Shown here one piece after another: positions 35,534 through 43,786 of a stretch of DNA of 64,000 nucleotides. Made by a program: the position numbers and the translations under genes. Every line of letters begins with the position of its first letter. The first letter of the stretch is position 1. Origin of the DNA: JANQIO01 sp965229625 (GTDB taxonomy: Bacteria; Pseudomonadota; Gammaproteobacteria; Pseudomonadales; Halieaceae); the NCBI GenBank assembly GCA_965229625.1, contig CBDDJJ010000002.1:1178001-1242000 (forward strand), read 5' to 3'. The notes beneath the pieces were generated by a model that did not search any database, had not been told where the DNA came from, and saw only the letters and a list, made by a program, of their open reading frames with translations.

Positions 35534-37113
35534 AGCTGCAGGCGTTCCCGCAACTCGGTCTTCAGCACCTTGCCGGACGCATTCACCGGCAGGCTGCCCA
35601 CAAAGTGCACGGCGCGCGGTACCTTGTAATTCGCCATGGCATCTTTGCACCAGGCAAACAGTGCTGCTTCATCGAGGCTGGCACCAGGACGCAACACCAC
35701 GAATGCACAGGCCACTTCGCCCAGGCGCTCGTCCGGCATGCCGATGACGGCTGCCTGGCCAATGGCCTCGTGGGAGCACAACTGGTTCTCGATCTCGGCG
35801 GGATAACAGTTGAAGCCACCGACAATGAACATGTCCTTGATGCGATCGGTGATATCCAGGTAGCCGTCGGCATCCATCACACCCACATCACCGGTCTTGA
35901 GCCAGCCGTCCTCGGTGATGGTGTCGGCGGTCGCTTCCGGGTTGTCGAGATAGCCCTGCATGACGTTGTAGCCGCGCACCCAGATCTCGCCCGGTTCTCC
36001 CGTGGGCAGGTCCTTGCCGTCCCCATCGACGATACGTATCTCCACGCCTTCCATGGCGCGGCCGGAGGTGCCGGAAATAATCTCGGCTGGATCGTCCGGC
36101 CGACAGATGCTCACCGTACCGCAGCTTTCGGTGAGGCCGTAGGCCGTGACCACGGTTTCAAAGGCCAACTCACTGCGCATGCGATTGACCAGTTCCACCG
36201 GTACCGGCGCTGCACCCGTGACCGCCAGTCGCAGGCTGGAGAGGTCGAACTTATCCCTGTTGGGGTGTGCCAGCAGCGATTGGTAGATGGTGGGCGCGCC
36301 GGGCAGCATGGTGACCCGGTCCTGCTCAATCTGCGCCATGACGGCATCGAGATCGAAACTCAGCACCGGCAGGATGAGGGCGCCGCGCAGGATGGCAGAC
36401 AACCAGCCGGCTTTATAGCCGAAGGCATGGAAGAAGGGATTGATAATGAGGTAGTTGTCGTTACTGCGCAGGCCAACGGTACCACTCCAGGTCTCGAAGA
36501 CACGGATGTTCTGGCCGTGGGTAGTGACCACGCCCTTGGGCGCGCCGGTGGTGCCCGAGGTGAAACCGATATCCAGCACGTCGTCCGGCGTGACCTCGGC
36601 AACTCGTGCGTCTACCTCGGCATCGGTAATGGAGTCGCCCCGGACAAGAAACGCCTGCCACTCGCCGGCGTCGTCAGGTACTGCGGCATCCCGCCGCAGC
36701 AGCACCGTCCCCTGCAGATGAGACAGGGATTCCCCCGCCAGCATGCTCGGATACTCGACCCCGAGAAACGAGCCGACAGTAAACAGCAGCTTCGCCCGGC
36801 TGAGGTTCAGGGCGTAGGCCACCTCCGGCCCCTTCCAGCGGGTATTGACGGGCACCAGGGTGATGCCAAGCGACTGGGCACCGATGGCGGCGAGAATCCA
36901 CTCGTGGATGTTGGGTGCCCAGATGGCGATACGGTCGCCGCGCTGAAGGCCGGCGGCGAGGAAAGCGGCGGCCGACCGCCGCCTCAGGCGGTCGAGCTCG
37001 AGAAAACTTATTTCAAGGTCGCCTTCACGCAATGCAATGCGCGCGCCGTGCTCGGCGGCCGCCGCGGCGACAATGCCCGGCAGGGTTTTCCACTCAGGCG
37101 GCGAACTGGGCAT
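35530..37113 (-). CDS. fadD3: Acyl-CoA synthetase, FadD3-like (HIP-CoA ligase)
   Basis: A 527-residue ANL-superfamily ligase. The phosphate loop is FTSGTTGAPKGVV (about 182-194), the A5 motif YGLTESCGTVS, the A7 hinge motif GWLKTGDVG and the A10 lysine in VNASGKVLKTEL. The stretch SFLGVEYPSMLAG and overall length agree with Rv3561/FadD3, which activates the indanedione propanoate (HIP) left after rings A and B are removed. It heads the tightly overlapping run fadD3-lrp-ipdA-ipdB-ipdC-echA20. A candidate promoter and a CGTAGAA-N12-TTCTACG palindrome lie directly upstream. Confidence 0.85.
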   Translation of the reverse strand: MPSSPPEWKTLPGIVAAAAAEHGARIALREGDLEISFLELDRLRRRSAAAFLAAGLQRGDRIAIWAPNIHEWILAAIGAQSLGITLVPVNTRWKGPEVAYALNLSRAKLLFTVGSFLGVEYPSMLAGESLSHLQGTVLLRRDAAVPDDAGEWQAFLVRGDSITDAEVDARVAEVTPDDVLDIGFTSGTTGAPKGVVTTHGQNIRVFETWSGTVGLRSNDNYLIINPFFHAFGYKAGWLSAILRGALILPVLSFDLDAVMAQIEQDRVTMLPGAPTIYQSLLAHPNRDKFDLSSLRLAVTGAAPVPVELVNRMRSELAFETVVTAYGLTESCGTVSICRPDDPAEIISGTSGRAMEGVEIRIVDGDGKDLPTGEPGEIWVRGYNVMQGYLDNPEATADTITEDGWLKTGDVGVMDADGYLDITDRIKDMFIVGGFNCYPAEIENQLCSHEAIGQAAVIGMPDERLGEVACAFVVLRPGASLDEAALFAWCKDAMANYKVPRAVHFVGSLPVNASGKVLKTELRERLQL

Positions 37114-37156
37114 CGCGGCGGCGCTTCCGATGACGATCGACGGGGCTCATTCCGTC

Positions 37157-37185
37157 ACTATAGTCATCGAAAACGGCCTCAACAA
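37157..37185 (-). promoter_or_regulatory. Candidate promoter of the fadD3-echA20 operon
   Basis: On the minus strand TTGTTG (37180-37185) and TATAGT (37157-37162) are 17 bases apart, predicting transcription from about 37150 and a 37-base leader before the fadD3 ATG. Confidence 0.4.
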
Positions 37186-37193
37186 CCGATATG

Positions 37194-37219
37194 CGTAGAA
37201 AGTTGGTTTAAATTCTACG
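37194..37219. promoter_or_regulatory. Operator-like inverted repeat upstream of fadD3
   Basis: CGTAGAA-N12-TTCTACG, an exact 7-bp inverted repeat with an AT-rich centre, lies nine bases upstream of the candidate -35 box. Half-sites two helical turns apart suit an Lrp-type dimer, such as the tandem regulator encoded in the operon. Confidence 0.4.
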
Positions 37220-37269
37220 AATATTGCCAGTTGATCTAAGGGATGGCCGGCGGCGATCGGCCCTTCTCG

Positions 37270-38898
37270 CTATTCGGGAAACGCGAAACCCTTAAAGATC
37301 TCCCGCAGCTCGACCTTCTGGATCTTGCCAGTAGCGCCGTGAGGCAGCTCGTCGACAAACTCCACAGCGTCGGGAATCCACCACTTGGCGATCTTGCCCT
37401 CCAGGAAGCCGAGAATTTCTTCCGGCGTCAGGTCCTCACCACCCTTGTCACGCACCACGACCAGCAGGGGCCGTTCGCTCCACTTGGGGTGGTAACGGCC
37501 AATGACCGCTGCCTCCGCCACCTTGGGATGGCCAACGGCGGCATTTTCCACATCGATGGAGCTGATCCATTCCCCACCCGACTTGATCACATCCTTGGTG
37601 CGATCGGTGATCGCCATATAACCATGGGGATCGATCGTGGCGACGTCACCAGTCTCGAACCAGCCTTCATCGGCGTGGGCGTCACCGGCGTCCAGCTTGA
37701 AGTAGCCCGAGCAGATCCAGGGGCCGCGCACCTTGAGGGAACCAAAGGCCTCGCCGTCCCAGGGTAACTCGTTGCCCTCGTCGTCGGTGATCTTCATTTC
37801 CACACCGAATACCGGGCGGCCGGCCTTGAGGCGCTGCTTGTCCCAGTCCTCACCGCGCATCTCAGCCACTTCCGGGGTGGGCGCGTTGACGCTACCCAGC
37901 GGGCTCATCTCGGTCATGCCCCAGCCGACCCGGGTCTCTACGCCATGGCTGTCGAACTCTTCCATGACGGACAGCGGGCAGGCGGCACCGCCGACGATGA
38001 TGCGCCTGAGGCTCTCGATGGTTTCGCCGGACTCACGCAGATGGGCCAGCAGATTCAGCCAGACGGTGGGCACGCCGGCAGACATGGTGATCTTTTCTTC
38101 GTTGATCAGCCTGGTGAGTTCGGCTCCGTCGCCCATTTTCGGGCCCGGAAACACCAGCTTCGCGCCCACCATGGGGCAGGCGTAGGGCGTGCCCCAGGCG
38201 TTGACGTGAAACATGGGCACGATTGGCAGTACGGTCTCCGAGCTGGACAGGCCCATGACATCGGGCCACACCGAGGCAAAGGCATGCAGCAGGGTGGAAC
38301 GATGCGAGTAAAGCACCCCCTTGGGATTGCCGGTGGTACCGGAGGTGTAGCACAGGGCGCAGGCATCGCGCTCATCCAGCTCCGGCCAGTCGAACTCAGT
38401 GCTCTGGCCTTCGAGCAGGGTCTCGTAACAGTGCACATTGTCGAGGCTGGTCTCCGGCATATGCTCAGCCGAGGTCAGCACCACCCAGCCTTTCACGCCC
38501 GGGCAGCGGGCGGCCACGCCTTCAATGATCGGCATGAACATCGGGTCGACAAACACGTACTGGTCTTCGGCGTGATTGATGATGTAGGCGACCTGCTCCG
38601 GGAAAAGCCGCGGGTTGATGGTATGGGCGACAAACCCGGAACAGCTGATGCCGTAGTAGGCCTCGAAGTGGCGGTAGTCGTTCCAGGCCAGGGTGGCGAT
38701 GCGATCGCCGCGTGCCATGCCCCAACCGGCAAACACGTTGGCCAGCTGGCGAGCGCGCTTGAAGGCGTCCTTATAGGTATAACGGTGGCGCGGATTGTCC
38801 ACGGTAAAGGAAACGATTTCCACATCCGGGTTCACTCGGTCGGCGAACTCCACGATGGATTTGACCAACAGCGGCTGGTCCATCATCAGGCCCTGCAT
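37270..38898 (-). CDS. Acyl-CoA synthetase, AlkK-like medium-chain type
   Basis: A 542-residue ANL ligase with CYTSGTTGNPKGVLYSHRS (about 181-199), WGMTEMSPLG, GWFETGDVATIDPHGYM, RTKDVIKSGGEWISS and the C-terminal ATGKIQKVELRE. The start and the FHVNAWGTPYACPMVGAKLVFPG-type region (about 220-245) are typical of the AlkK/long-chain fatty-acid ligase branch. It may activate a steroid side-chain or a medium-chain fatty acid. A GGAGAG ribosome-binding site precedes the ATG. It is separated from fadD3 by 156 bases with its own candidate promoter upstream, so it is probably transcribed separately or as the first of two units. Confidence 0.85.
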   Translation of the reverse strand: MQGLMMDQPLLVKSIVEFADRVNPDVEIVSFTVDNPRHRYTYKDAFKRARQLANVFAGWGMARGDRIATLAWNDYRHFEAYYGISCSGFVAHTINPRLFPEQVAYIINHAEDQYVFVDPMFMPIIEGVAARCPGVKGWVVLTSAEHMPETSLDNVHCYETLLEGQSTEFDWPELDERDACALCYTSGTTGNPKGVLYSHRSTLLHAFASVWPDVMGLSSSETVLPIVPMFHVNAWGTPYACPMVGAKLVFPGPKMGDGAELTRLINEEKITMSAGVPTVWLNLLAHLRESGETIESLRRIIVGGAACPLSVMEEFDSHGVETRVGWGMTEMSPLGSVNAPTPEVAEMRGEDWDKQRLKAGRPVFGVEMKITDDEGNELPWDGEAFGSLKVRGPWICSGYFKLDAGDAHADEGWFETGDVATIDPHGYMAITDRTKDVIKSGGEWISSIDVENAAVGHPKVAEAAVIGRYHPKWSERPLLVVVRDKGGEDLTPEEILGFLEGKIAKWWIPDAVEFVDELPHGATGKIQKVELREIFKGFAFPE

Positions 38899-38959
38899 GG
38901 GTACTCTCCGTTTGGCTTGTTTAGAATGACTTGAAGGATTTACCGAAAATTGCGCCCGA

Positions 38960-38988
38960 ATACTAAGTTTCTATCGAATCGAGGGCAA
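38960..38988 (-). promoter_or_regulatory. Candidate promoter of the AlkK-like ligase gene
   Basis: On the minus strand TTGCCC (38983-38988) and TAGTAT (38960-38965) are spaced by 17 bases, about 60 bases before the ATG at 38898. Confidence 0.35.
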
Positions 38989-38999
38989 GCCTGATTGCC

Positions 39000-39875
39000 T
39001 CAGCCCAGCTCGCGCTCGAACAGGGCCAGCAGCCGGCCCCAGGCCCGGTCGGCCTCCTTTTCGTCGTAAACGGCGGAATCCGGCGGGCACCAACCGTGTT
39101 TGGTCCCGGCGTATACCTCGATCTCCGCCTCCACGCCGGCTGCATCGAAGGCCTCACGCAAACGTTCCTTTTCTGCCGGATTGCGCTCGTCGTCGTTTTC
39201 GGCGATGGCAATCAGGAAACCTGCCTTCATCTGCGGAGCGAGCAGGTGGGGGCTGTCCGCCTGGTCGGTCGCCAGCCGGCCGCCATGGAAAGAACCACCG
39301 GCACCAATGCGCTCGGGCATGGCCGCAGCCAGACGCAGGGTGTACGAGCCTGTCATGCAGTAACCGGTCACACCCATCTTGCGCCCGGTATCCACACTGG
39401 CCTGCTGGTCGAGGTAGGCGGCGAAGGCGCGGCCGTCTGTTACACAGGTCTCCGACGACAGGCTGCGGGCATGGGGCATCAGGCGCTCGCGTACCGCGGG
39501 ATCTGAAAAGAACTCGCCCTCCGACACCAGCCGGCCCTTGTGAGTGCGATAGTAAGGATTGACCACCAGCACCGAGTAGCCGGACTGGGCCAGGCGTTTA
39601 CCCATCGCACGGAAGGCCGGGCGAATGCCTTTCACGTCCGGCCATACCATCACCGCCGGGTGCTTGCCCTCGCCGGGGTGCACGAAGTAACAGTCCGCCT
39701 CGCCGTCTGGCGTCGGCACCATGACATCCTGTTCCACCACGTCCAGGGCATTGGCCACCGGAGGCAGCATCATGGCCATGGCGGTAGCCGCGGTGGCCGC
39801 GGCGAACTCCCGTCGGGTCAGGTCGCGCCGGGCCAGCGAAAGTTCTTCATCCTTGCCGGTGATTTCATCGCACAT
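39000..39875 (-). CDS. Dienelactone-hydrolase-family protein, Tat-exported
   Basis: A 291-residue alpha/beta hydrolase. The N-terminus carries a twin-arginine signal (LTRREFAAATAATAMAMMLPP, residues 19-39), implying export of a folded enzyme. The catalytic triad of the DLH family is visible: nucleophile Cys in GYCMTGSY (about 172), Asp in ENDDERN and His in GTKHGW. DLH relatives hydrolyse small lactones or esters; the substrate is unknown. The gene is 123 bases downstream of the MBL-fold gene on the same strand and may or may not share its transcript. Confidence 0.82.
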   Translation of the reverse strand: MCDEITGKDEELSLARRDLTRREFAAATAATAMAMMLPPVANALDVVEQDVMVPTPDGEADCYFVHPGEGKHPAVMVWPDVKGIRPAFRAMGKRLAQSGYSVLVVNPYYRTHKGRLVSEGEFFSDPAVRERLMPHARSLSSETCVTDGRAFAAYLDQQASVDTGRKMGVTGYCMTGSYTLRLAAAMPERIGAGGSFHGGRLATDQADSPHLLAPQMKAGFLIAIAENDDERNPAEKERLREAFDAAGVEAEIEVYAGTKHGWCPPDSAVYDEKEADRAWGRLLALFERELG

Positions 39876-39998
39876 GGGTTGGCTCCTGGTTCTTATCGTA
39901 TCGGGGACAGCTTGCTCAATGGCCTGGGGAGAGCAGGCGGGCCGTTGGGCGATAGCCGCAACCAGGTAAACTGATCCCGGATTGCTCCTGCTTTTTGT

Positions 39999-40841
39999 TC
40001 AATGGCCCAGCAGTGTCCATTCATCGCTGACGTTGCGGCCGGCCGTGTGTTCCTGCTCCAGCTTGATCAGGTGCGCGGTCAGGCTCAGCTTGGCCATGTG
40101 GTGGATGCTCTCGTCCACATCGTCATAGACCACTTTTACCAGCGCATCGAGGTCGGCGGTACCCAGGGTCTGCAAGCCGGCGATCACTTTTTTCTCGCGC
40201 TTGAGGCGGTGGCCGATCAGCCAGCTTACGGCGGCCTCCGGGTCTTCGATCACCGCGCCATGGCCAGGCGCCATACTCTGCAGCGGGTAGTCACGCAGCA
40301 GTTCCAGGGACTCAATATAGAGCTTCATGTCACCGCTGGGCGGGACGATCACCACCGTTGAACCGTTCATGATGTGGTCGCCGGTGAACAACATGCCCTC
40401 TTCTTCAATAAAGAAGCAGTAATGGTTACCGACGTGGCCCGGGGTATGTACCGCCCGCAGCTTGAACTCCGGGGTCTCCAGCAGGTAGTCGTGGCGCACT
40501 TCCACCTCCGGGGCGAAGGTATCGTCCTGGAACATATCATCCCAGGGGCGCGCACCGATCACCTCGGCGCCGGTGGCGTCCTTGAGGGGCGCCCAGGCAG
40601 GCGAGTGATCCGGATGCGTATGGGTGGCCACAATCCAGCGAATGCGTCCTGCGCCGGCGGCGAGGATGGCTTCCACATGGGAATCGATCAGAGGCCCGGG
40701 GTCGAGCACGGCCACCGCTTCGCTGCCCAGCAGGTAGGTATTGGTACCCGGCCCCGTCATCACCCCCGGGTTGGGTGCAGTAATACGGCGTACCCGGCTA
40801 TTGAGCTGGACCGGAACGCCGTGGGCGAATTCATCAGTCAT
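39999..40841 (-). CDS. Metallo-beta-lactamase-fold hydrolase (LACTB2-like)
   Basis: A 280-residue MBL-fold hydrolase with the metal motif THTHPDHSPAW (about 73-83), then HTPGHVGNH, FTGDHIMNGS and APGHGAVIEDP, which complete the two-metal site. The start TAPNPGVMTGPGTNTYLLG and C-terminal helical region match the LACTB2/glyoxalase-II-like branch rather than true beta-lactamases. It starts six bases after the fabV stop, so it is part of the aceE-aceF-fabV operon. Role unknown; thioester hydrolysis would suit the context. Confidence 0.83.
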   Translation of the reverse strand: MTDEFAHGVPVQLNSRVRRITAPNPGVMTGPGTNTYLLGSEAVAVLDPGPLIDSHVEAILAAGAGRIRWIVATHTHPDHSPAWAPLKDATGAEVIGARPWDDMFQDDTFAPEVEVRHDYLLETPEFKLRAVHTPGHVGNHYCFFIEEEGMLFTGDHIMNGSTVVIVPPSGDMKLYIESLELLRDYPLQSMAPGHGAVIEDPEAAVSWLIGHRLKREKKVIAGLQTLGTADLDALVKVVYDDVDESIHHMAKLSLTAHLIKLEQEHTAGRNVSDEWTLLGH

Positions 40842-40847
40842 AGGCAG

Positions 40848-42038
40848 CTATACCAGGCCGCTAATCGGCACCACCGGGTCGACCTCGGCCTCGTAGTCCA
40901 CGCCATCCACTTCAAAACCGAACAATTGCAGAAAGCCGCGCTTGTAGCCGGCGAAGTTGGAGACGTCGTACAGGTTCTCGGTGGTCGTGGCATCCCACAG
41001 TTCACCGACACGGGATTGCACATCAGGCTGCATTTCCCAGGCGTCGGCGCGTAGCCGGCCTTCCTCATCGTGAGCGGGAGACGCTCCGTACAGGCTGTCG
41101 CGGAACAGGCTGTCGATCTGCTCAATACAGCCCTGGAAGGCGTTATCGTCGTCCATCACCTGCAGCAGCAGGGCCAGGTACAGGGGCATCGCGGGAATCG
41201 CCGAGCTGGCCTGGGTCACGACCGCCTGCAGCACCGACACCCGGGCATCACCGCCGCTGGCCGCGAGCTTGTCGCGCAGGCCCACCACGCGCTTGTCCAG
41301 GTCCTTCTTGGCTTCGCCGATAGTGCCGTGCCAGTAGATGTCCCAGGTGAGCTTGTCCCCGAGGTAGGTGTAGGCCGTGGTCTTCGCACCCTCGGCCAGG
41401 CAGCCGGCCGCATCCAGCGCCTCGATCCACATCTGCCAGTCTTCACCGCCCATCACTGCCACCGTGTTGTCGATGTCATCCTGTGAGGCCGCCGGCACGG
41501 TCAGCTCACCGATCTCTTCCTTGTCAGTGTTGAGGCTCTTGTAGGTAATGTCCTTGCCGATCGGTTTCAGTGTGGAGGTGTGTACTTCGCCGGTGACCGG
41601 GTGCTGGCGTCGCGGGGCGGCCAGCGAGTAGACCACCAGATCGACCTGGCCGAGGTCCTGTTTGATCAACTCGATGGTCTTTTGCTTGATCTCTTCGCTG
41701 AAGGCGTCGCCGTTGATGCTCTTCGCATACAGGCCCGCCTCATCCGCGTACCTGTGGAAAGCGGCAGAGTTGTACCAACCGGCGGTACCCGGCTTCTTCT
41801 CGCTACCTTCCTTCTCAAAGAATACGCCCAGCGTCGAAGCGCCGGCACCGAACGCGGCAGTGATGCGCGATGCCAGGCCGTAGCCGGTGGACGCACCGAT
41901 CACCAGCACCTTTTTCGGCCCGTTGTCGATGGCGCCGCGGCTTTTCACGTAGTCGATCTGCTGCTTCACATTGGCCTCGCATCCGGTCGGGTGCGTGGTG
42001 ATGCACATAAAGCCGCGAACTCTGGGTTTGATGATCAT
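40848..42038 (-). CDS. fabV: Trans-2-enoyl-ACP/CoA reductase FabV
   Basis: A 396-residue enoyl reductase of the FabV type, the final step of each fatty-acid elongation cycle. The start MIIKPRVRGFMCITTHPTGC and the NAD-binding VLVIGASTGYGLASR are characteristic. The catalytic Tyr-x8-Lys motif is YWHGTIGEAK. FabV is about 60% longer than FabI and is insensitive to triclosan in other bacteria. I use the ATG at 42038, which matches the usual family start and length. It lies 34 bases after aceF, so acetyl-CoA production and fatty-acid synthesis are linked in one operon. Confidence 0.94.
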   Translation of the reverse strand: MIIKPRVRGFMCITTHPTGCEANVKQQIDYVKSRGAIDNGPKKVLVIGASTGYGLASRITAAFGAGASTLGVFFEKEGSEKKPGTAGWYNSAAFHRYADEAGLYAKSINGDAFSEEIKQKTIELIKQDLGQVDLVVYSLAAPRRQHPVTGEVHTSTLKPIGKDITYKSLNTDKEEIGELTVPAASQDDIDNTVAVMGGEDWQMWIEALDAAGCLAEGAKTTAYTYLGDKLTWDIYWHGTIGEAKKDLDKRVVGLRDKLAASGGDARVSVLQAVVTQASSAIPAMPLYLALLLQVMDDDNAFQGCIEQIDSLFRDSLYGASPAHDEEGRLRADAWEMQPDVQSRVGELWDATTTENLYDVSNFAGYKRGFLQLFGFEVDGVDYEAEVDPVVPISGLV

Positions 42039-42072
42039 GTTCTGGTGTTTCCTTGCGAAATCGGTAAGGCCG

Positions 42073-43749
42073 CTACAGCAACAGGCGGCGGATATCTGCA
42101 AGCAGGCTGCAGAGCTGTGTGGTGAAGCGGCCGGCATCGGCGCCATTCACCGCACGGTGATCGTAGGACAGGCCCAGGGGCAGCATCTTGCGGGGCTCAA
42201 AATCCGTGCCGTTCCACACCGGCTTCACCGCCAGTTTCGAGACACCGAGTATCGCCACTTCGGGCGCGTTGACCACCGGGGTAAAACCGGTGCCGCCAAT
42301 ATTGCCCAGGCTGGAAATAGAGAAGCACCCGCCCTGCATTTCCTGCGGCTTGAGCTTGCGATCCTTGGCTCGCGCCGCGAGGTCTGCAGTCTCTTCAGCC
42401 AGCTCCCACAGGCTTTTCTGGTCGACATCACGAATGACCGGCACTACCAGGCCCGCAGGTGTATCCACGGCCATGCCGATATGCACATAGTGCTTATAGA
42501 TAAAGCTCTCGCCGTCGCCGGAGATGGAGCGATTGAGCCTGGGATTGTCTTTCAAGGCTGCCGCGCAGGCCTTGAGAATGAACGGCAGTGGCGTCAGCCG
42601 GGTGCCGCGCTTTTCCCCCTCGGGCTTCATTGAAGCGCGGAAAGCTTCGAGTTCGGTAATATCCGCCTCGTCGAACTGGGTGACGTGTGGAATATTCAGC
42701 CAGCTCCGATGCATGTTCGCCGCGGTGACCTTGTCGATCTTCGTCATGGGCTGGACATCGATCGGGCCGAACTTCGCGAAGTCGACTTCCGGCACGGGCG
42801 GTATGCCGGCTCCCGTCGCCGGGCCCGTGCCACCGCCCTGGATGGAGCGCTTTACGAATTCCTGAACATCCTCTTTGAGAATGCGCTGCTTGGGCCCGCT
42901 GCCATTCACTGACGCCAGGTCAACACCAAGCTCCCTTGCCAGTTTGCGCACGGCGGGGCCTGCGTAGATTTCCCCGCCTCCCTTGATGTCTTCTGCCGAC
43001 TTCGCGGCCGGCTCCGCCGACGGTGGAGGTGCCACGGGCGCAGGTGCTGCCGCGGGTTGCGAGGCGGCGGGCTCAGGTGCGGCCGGTTGAGCTTCTGGTT
43101 CCTGTGCCGCCGGTTCAGCCGCGGTGGGGACCGTGGTCTTCATCACAGCCACCGGGTCGTCCTGTTTGACCTGGTCACCTTCCTTCACCGACAGACTGAC
43201 GATTTCACCGGCAAAGGGTGCCGGCATTTCCATGGACGCCTTGTCGGACTCCAGCACAATAAGGGTGTCGCCCTCTTCCACCGTATCGCCGGGCGCCACC
43301 GATACCTCGATGACCTCCACTGCCTCGTCGGTCCCGATATCCGGGACCAGCACGGGTTGCTCCGCGGCAGCCGCCGGGGCGGGTTCGGGCGCGGCCGGCT
43401 CAGGCGCTGCCGGCTCAGGCGCTGCCGGCTCAGGTGCGGCCGGCTCAGGCGCCGGTTCCGGCGCTGCAGCAGCTTCCGGCTCTGCCGCCTGTGGTTCAGC
43501 GGCATCCGCAGCGCCTGTTTCGACAACCACGATCGGGTCGCCTTCCTTGAGATTGTCTCCTTCCTTCGCCAGCACCTCCACGATGGTGCCCGCGGCTTCG
43601 GCGGGAATCTCCATGGAGGCCTTGTCGGACTCCAGCACGATCAGGCTTTGCTCAAGTTCCACGGTGTCACCCACCGCGACGCTGACTTCGATGACTTCCG
43701 CGTCTTCGGCGCCGCCAATATCCGGGACTGTCAGGGTCTCTTTTGCCAC
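42073..43749 (-). CDS. aceF: Pyruvate dehydrogenase E2, dihydrolipoamide acetyltransferase
   Basis: A 558-residue E2 subunit. Two lipoyl domains (about 1-75 and 120-195) each carry the lipoylated Lys in ESDKAS. Ala/Pro/Glu-rich linkers follow each. A peripheral-subunit-binding domain (YAGPAVRKLARELGVDL, about 260-295) and the acetyltransferase core (about 325-558) come next, with the catalytic HRAVNGAD near the end. The first linker is encoded by 15-bp tandem repeats. It is 37 bases after aceE. No lpd (E3) gene is in the window. Confidence 0.95.
   Translation of the reverse strand: MAKETLTVPDIGGAEDAEVIEVSVAVGDTVELEQSLIVLESDKASMEIPAEAAGTIVEVLAKEGDNLKEGDPIVVVETGAADAAEPQAAEPEAAAAPEPAPEPAAPEPAAPEPAAPEPAAPEPAPAAAAEQPVLVPDIGTDEAVEVIEVSVAPGDTVEEGDTLIVLESDKASMEMPAPFAGEIVSLSVKEGDQVKQDDPVAVMKTTVPTAAEPAAQEPEAQPAAPEPAASQPAAAPAPVAPPPSAEPAAKSAEDIKGGGEIYAGPAVRKLARELGVDLASVNGSGPKQRILKEDVQEFVKRSIQGGGTGPATGAGIPPVPEVDFAKFGPIDVQPMTKIDKVTAANMHRSWLNIPHVTQFDEADITELEAFRASMKPEGEKRGTRLTPLPFILKACAAALKDNPRLNRSISGDGESFIYKHYVHIGMAVDTPAGLVVPVIRDVDQKSLWELAEETADLAARAKDRKLKPQEMQGGCFSISSLGNIGGTGFTPVVNAPEVAILGVSKLAVKPVWNGTDFEPRKMLPLGLSYDHRAVNGADAGRFTTQLCSLLADIRRLLL
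43382..43451 (-). repeat. 15-bp tandem repeats in the aceF linker
   Basis: Four to five units related to GGCTCAGGCGCTGCC (plus strand) encode repeated APEPA in the flexible linker between the lipoyl domains. Unit number probably varies between strains. Confidence 0.85.
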
Positions 43750-43786
43750 TACGAGGTCCTTAATCCGTTACCTGTGCGCACAACCA

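Noticed and set aside
35605..37239. A 544-codon plus-strand frame opposite fadD3
   Set aside because: Antisense to a clear ANL ligase; no ribosome-binding site or recognisable domain.
43382..43451. CRISPR-like regular repeats
   Set aside because: In-frame 15-bp units coding for an Ala/Pro linker of the E2 subunit; no spacers.
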